DNA from: Microbispora catharanthi
Lineage (GTDB): Bacteria > Actinomycetota > Actinomycetes > Streptosporangiales > Streptosporangiaceae
Reading direction: 5' to 3'
Assembly (NCBI RefSeq): GCF_006334915.2
Contig: NZ_VDMA02000001.1
Location: 1-64,000, forward strand
Length of the DNA stretch: 64,000 bases
Shown here: positions 62,301 through 64,000 of the stretch, piece after piece
Layout: every line of letters begins with the position of its first letter
Position numbering within the stretch: position 1 is the first letter of the stretch
Notes under the pieces: generated by a model
Seen by the model: only the letters and a program-made list of their open reading frames with translations
Told to the model about the DNA's origin: nothing
Databases searched by the model: none
Position numbers and translations under genes: made by a program

Positions 62301-62466
62301 CGTCGACAGCGCCGTCGACAGCGCCGCCGGTGGCGGAGCCGGCGGGCGTGAGGGCCTGCGCGGGCTCGTCGCGGGCGGCGCGGGAGCCGCCGTCGCCGTC
62401 GCGGTGGCACTCGCCGCCAGGCGGCGCGTACGCCTTTCATCGAGGGAGACCCATCATGGGCGATGA
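59305..62466 (+). CDS. GlcD-GlcF fusion: FAD/Fe-S D-2-hydroxyacid (D-lactate-type) dehydrogenase
   Basis: 1053 residues from ATG 59305. FAD_binding_4: PVLARGCGTSLTGQTVNGAV and TIGGMVGNNSCGTHSLTAG; oxidase C-domain with YGGSLSGEHGDGHGRAELWP (family His/Glu-rich site); then two iron-sulfur motifs (CFGVGKCRHLSGGVMC; CLACKGCRSDCPV) and CCG domains (GPLCCGRPLYDYGM, SGCCGMAGSFGYEAGEHYA). The C-terminus ends in a repeat (VDSA)n and a hydrophobic helix LRGLVAGGAGAAVAVAVALA that may anchor it. This layout matches bacterial D-lactate/glycolate quinone dehydrogenases. Overlaps the next gene by 11 nt. Confidence 0.88.
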   Translation: MTRVFPRPEPSAPPRAWPGAAEDRNPPPPPYAEELRDRLGEAIAGEVRFGGGDRAMYAYDASVYRQVPVGVVTPRDAADVEAALEVCRRFGAPVLARGCGTSLTGQTVNGAVVFDFTRHMDRIAELTPMRHTARVQPGVVCDRLRDAAAPYGLTFGPDPATHDHATIGGMVGNNSCGTHSLTAGKTVDNIEELEIVTYDGTRMRVGATGEDELECVIAAGGRRGAIYAGLRHIRDTYADAIRRGLPDIPRRVSGYNLDALLPENGFHVARALVGSEGTLALTLDATCRLVRLPPRRALVVLGYPDIPSSGDDVPWLLRFGAIGLEFTSRHVVTNLQAKGFRFGGEDLLPPGRAWLLMEFGGETQREADARAARLVRAVRSRPHGPSCTFYDDPADETAVWEIRRHSAGTARMPLGLGGHGGWPNWEDAAVHPDVLGPYLRDFLRLLDRHGYDAVFYGHWGQGCVHSRIDFDLRTLDGVRAFRRFMEEAADLVVAYGGSLSGEHGDGHGRAELWPRMFPPELMRAFEEFKRVWDPDGRMNPHKLIDPYPLDAHLREGPAYRPRDLEHVFGYPLDGGSFTEAADRCFGVGKCRHLSGGVMCPSFMVTREEKHSTRGRARLLQEMAESAGPVEGRWRSEAVREALDLCLACKGCRSDCPVQVDMATYKAEFLHHYYAGRPRPRQAYALGLIDVWARLAARVPRLANAVTHAPALGRLVKLAAGIAPERDTPRFAPRTFRRVMAGHVPRNPGGPPVLLWPDTFTEHFQPEVGVAAVDVLEAAGFHVIVPEGPLCCGRPLYDYGMLTLARRYLRRVLDAVGPLVEAGIPVVGLEPSCLAVFRDELTNLLPDDLDARRLHAGSYLLSEFLTRHAPGWPPPRLRREALVQVHCHHHAVMGFEAERALLRDMGLDVEIPDSGCCGMAGSFGYEAGEHYAVSMAAGERVLLPKVRAADPGTLIVADGFSCRGQIAAGTGRRPLHLAQVLALAIREGELGPAGHTVDSAVDSAVDSAAGGGAGGREGLRGLVAGGAGAAVAVAVALAARRRVRLSSRETHHGR
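62290..62325 (+). repeat. 12-bp tandem repeat, 3 copies, coding
   Basis: GTCGACAGCGCC repeated exactly three times near the end of the GlcD-GlcF gene, encoding (VDSA)3 before the membrane helix. Confidence 0.92.
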
Positions 62467-63307
62467 GCTCACCGCCGCGGACGTCCTCGTCGACCGGCTG
62501 ATCCGGTGGGGGGTGGACGTCGTCTTCGGGCTGCCGGGCGACGGCATCAACGGCTTCATGGACGCCCTGCACAACCGCAGGGGGGACCTGCGCTACATCC
62601 ACTGCCGCCACGAGGAGGTGGCCGCGATGGCGGCCGTCGGCTACGCCAAGTTCACCGGGCGGCTCGGCGTGTGCTTCGCGACCTCGGGGCCTGGCGCCGC
62701 CCACCTGCTCAACGGGCTGCTCGACGCGCGGACCGACCAGGCGCCGCTCCTGGCGATCAGCGGCATGACCTACCACGATCTCGTCGGCACCAGCTACCTG
62801 CAGGACGTCAACACCGACTACATGTTCGACGACGTGGCGCTGTACAACCAGCGCATCATGGGGCCGGCGCACGTCGTCAACGTCACCGACTACGCCGTGC
62901 GCACGGCGCTGACCCAGCGCGGCCCGGCGCACCTCACGTTCCCGATCGACTACCAGGCGGCCCCGGCGAACTCGGGCAGCCGCTTCCGGCGCAATGTCGA
63001 GGGCCACACCTCCACCGCGTACCGGCCGCCGATCCGGGTGCCGCGCCGGCAGGACCTCGACGCGGCCGCGCGGGTGCTGTCGGGGCGGAGCAGGCCGGTC
63101 ATCCTCGCCGGGGCGGGCGCCCGCGGCGCGGCGGACGAGATCGAGGCGGTCGCGGAGAAGCTCGGCGCGCCGATCGTCAAGGCCCAGCTCGGCGAGTCGA
63201 GCTTCGCGGCCAGCCCGGCGCACGCCGTGCCCCGCAAGGTCGGCCAGGCCGCGGCCACGCTGGTGGGCAGGCTCCGCGACCGCGCCAGGGGCGAGCACCC
63301 CGAGTAG
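62456..63307 (+). CDS. Truncated ThDP-enzyme relative lacking the cofactor-binding C-terminal domain
   Basis: 283 residues. N-terminal Pyr domain is complete: VDVVFGLPGDGINGFMDALH, catalytic Glu in CRHEEVAAMAAVGYAKFTGR, FATSGPGAAHLLNGLLDART. The central domain starts (VILAGAGARGAADEIEAVAE) and ends at PIVKAQLGE, then passes straight to SSFAASPAHAVPRKVGQAAA, which looks like the normal extreme C-terminus of the family. So ~290 residues including GDG…NN are absent, in frame. ATG 62456 overlaps the GlcD-GlcF stop by 11 nt. It can neither bind ThDP normally nor catalyse unless paired with another subunit. Confidence 0.75.
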   Translation: MGDELTAADVLVDRLIRWGVDVVFGLPGDGINGFMDALHNRRGDLRYIHCRHEEVAAMAAVGYAKFTGRLGVCFATSGPGAAHLLNGLLDARTDQAPLLAISGMTYHDLVGTSYLQDVNTDYMFDDVALYNQRIMGPAHVVNVTDYAVRTALTQRGPAHLTFPIDYQAAPANSGSRFRRNVEGHTSTAYRPPIRVPRRQDLDAAARVLSGRSRPVILAGAGARGAADEIEAVAEKLGAPIVKAQLGESSFAASPAHAVPRKVGQAAATLVGRLRDRARGEHPE

Positions 63308-63334
63308 GGGCCGCGCTCGGCCAGGGTGCCGGGC

Positions 63335-64000
63335 TTATCCGGGATGACGGCGCAGCAGGAGCATGGCGGCGTCGTCGGGGAAGGGGCCGCCGACGTGGCG
63401 CAGCAGGTCGGCGCGCAGTTCGTCGAGGGCCATCTGCGGATCGGCGCCCCGCAGCAGATGCGCCCGCTCCGCGAGCGGGTAGAAGCGGCCCTGCCGGTCG
63501 CGCGCCTCGACCACGCCGTCGGTGTAGAAGAGGATCTGGTCGCCGTCCCCGAACGGCACCCGGTGCGGCTTCGGGCGCGGCGAGCCGAGCGCGCCGAGCC
63601 CGAGCGGGAGGGCCTCCTCCTGCGGCTCGGCGAAGTGGACGCCGCCGTCGCGCAGCAGCACGAGAGGGGCGGGGTGGCCGCAGTTGAGCAGGGAGATCTC
63701 CCCGTCGTGGACCTCCGCGAGTATGGCGGTGACGAACTTCTCGCCGCTCAGGTGCCGGGCCAGGCTGGTCTCCACGCGCTCGACCACTGCGGAAAGTTCG
63801 GACTGGTCGTAGGCGGCCTCGCGGAAGGCGCCGAGCACCCACGCCGCGGTCTCGACCGCCTCCAGACCCTTGCCCTGCACGTCGCCGATGAGGATCCGTA
63901 CGCCCTCCGGGGTCGTCACCACCTCGTAGAGGTCGCCGCCGATCTGGGCCTCCGCGGCGGCGGAGGTGTAGGAGAGCGCGACCCGCAGGTCGCCGGCGCG
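63335..64000 (-). CDS. SpoIIE-type PP2C phosphatase, C-terminal part (partial)
   Basis: 222 codons to the right edge. The catalytic domain shows EAQIGGDLYEVVTTPEGVRI, ILIGDVQGKGLEAVETAAWV, LLNCGHPAPLVLLRDGG and ILFYTDGVVEARDRQGRFYP with PDDAAMLLLRRHPG at the end: the metal-binding Asp residues of PP2C SpoIIE phosphatases that reset anti-anti-sigma factors. The upstream sensor part (PAS/GAF or membrane) is outside the window. Convergent with the truncated TPP gene. Confidence 0.88.
   Translation of the reverse strand, partial: RAGDLRVALSYTSAAAEAQIGGDLYEVVTTPEGVRILIGDVQGKGLEAVETAAWVLGAFREAAYDQSELSAVVERVETSLARHLSGEKFVTAILAEVHDGEISLLNCGHPAPLVLLRDGGVHFAEPQEEALPLGLGALGSPRPKPHRVPFGDGDQILFYTDGVVEARDRQGRFYPLAERAHLLRGADPQMALDELRADLLRHVGGPFPDDAAMLLLRRHPG

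Overview
The window is high-GC DNA whose gene content is typical of a filamentous actinomycete, probably Streptosporangiales (Nonomuraea, Microbispora or Streptosporangium type). Supporting signs are a BTAD/AfsR-type regulator, a 3Fe-4S ferredoxin with a P450, a DUF6194 protein, an actinobacterial expansin-CBM2 protein, many GTG/TTG starts and frequent 1-4 nt gene overlaps. No rRNA, tRNA or CRISPR array was seen. The family-level assignment is an inference.

Region 1 (1-7.6 kb) is a scrambled polymorphic-toxin (Rhs/YD-repeat) island. It holds duplicated Rhs-core pieces, two displaced C-terminal toxin tips with overlapping immunity genes on the minus strand, an inverted block carrying a frameshifted paralogue of one immunity gene and an orphan immunity gene, decayed IS630 and IS701 transposases, a truncated XRE/TPR regulator, and probably the 5' end of a group II intron. 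Toxin tips and immunity genes look richer in A+T than the Rhs core and the rest of the window.

Region 2 (7.6-29.8 kb) is mostly chromosomal housekeeping and metabolism. It includes a TauE/SafE exporter, a YiiX-like cysteine hydrolase, a coupled three-gene operon (YbdK-type ligase, NAGGN-type amidotransferase, S9 peptidase) that could make and degrade a peptide-amide osmolyte, a secreted expansin, a universal stress protein, endonuclease V, a D-2-hydroxyacid dehydrogenase, a formaldehyde dehydrogenase, an orphan histidine kinase, a TetR-ferredoxin-P450 operon, a glycosyltransferase, and a trypsin-KAP NTPase fusion that is a candidate defence or conflict protein.

Region 3 (29.9-39.6 kb) is a carbohydrate-use locus on the minus strand: GH36 alpha-galactosidase, lipoprotein binding protein, two permeases, a secreted clan-A glycoside hydrolase with carbohydrate-binding modules, and a LacI regulator. 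Two perfect 14-bp palindromes lie upstream of the alpha-galactosidase.

Region 4 (39.5-53.7 kb) mixes regulators with decaying genes: an AraC regulator, a P-loop kinase, an ArsR gene with two operators facing a broken SDR gene, a response-regulator scrap, a large BTAD-NTPase-TPR regulator, a Crp/Fnr regulator, a beta-hydroxyacid dehydrogenase coupled to an SDR with an internal deletion, and secreted beta-rich proteins.

Region 5 (53.8-64 kb) holds an MFS pump with a strong palindromic operator, a Tat-exported PhoD phosphatase, a pyruvate-oxidase-like TPP enzyme, a GlcD-GlcF fusion oxidoreductase overlapping a TPP-enzyme relative that lacks its catalytic C-terminal domain, and the C-terminal part of a SpoIIE/PP2C phosphatase running off the window.

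Two themes recur. In-frame tandem repeats of 12-15 bp occur in several genes, and internal deletions have removed catalytic cores while keeping the C-terminal tails.
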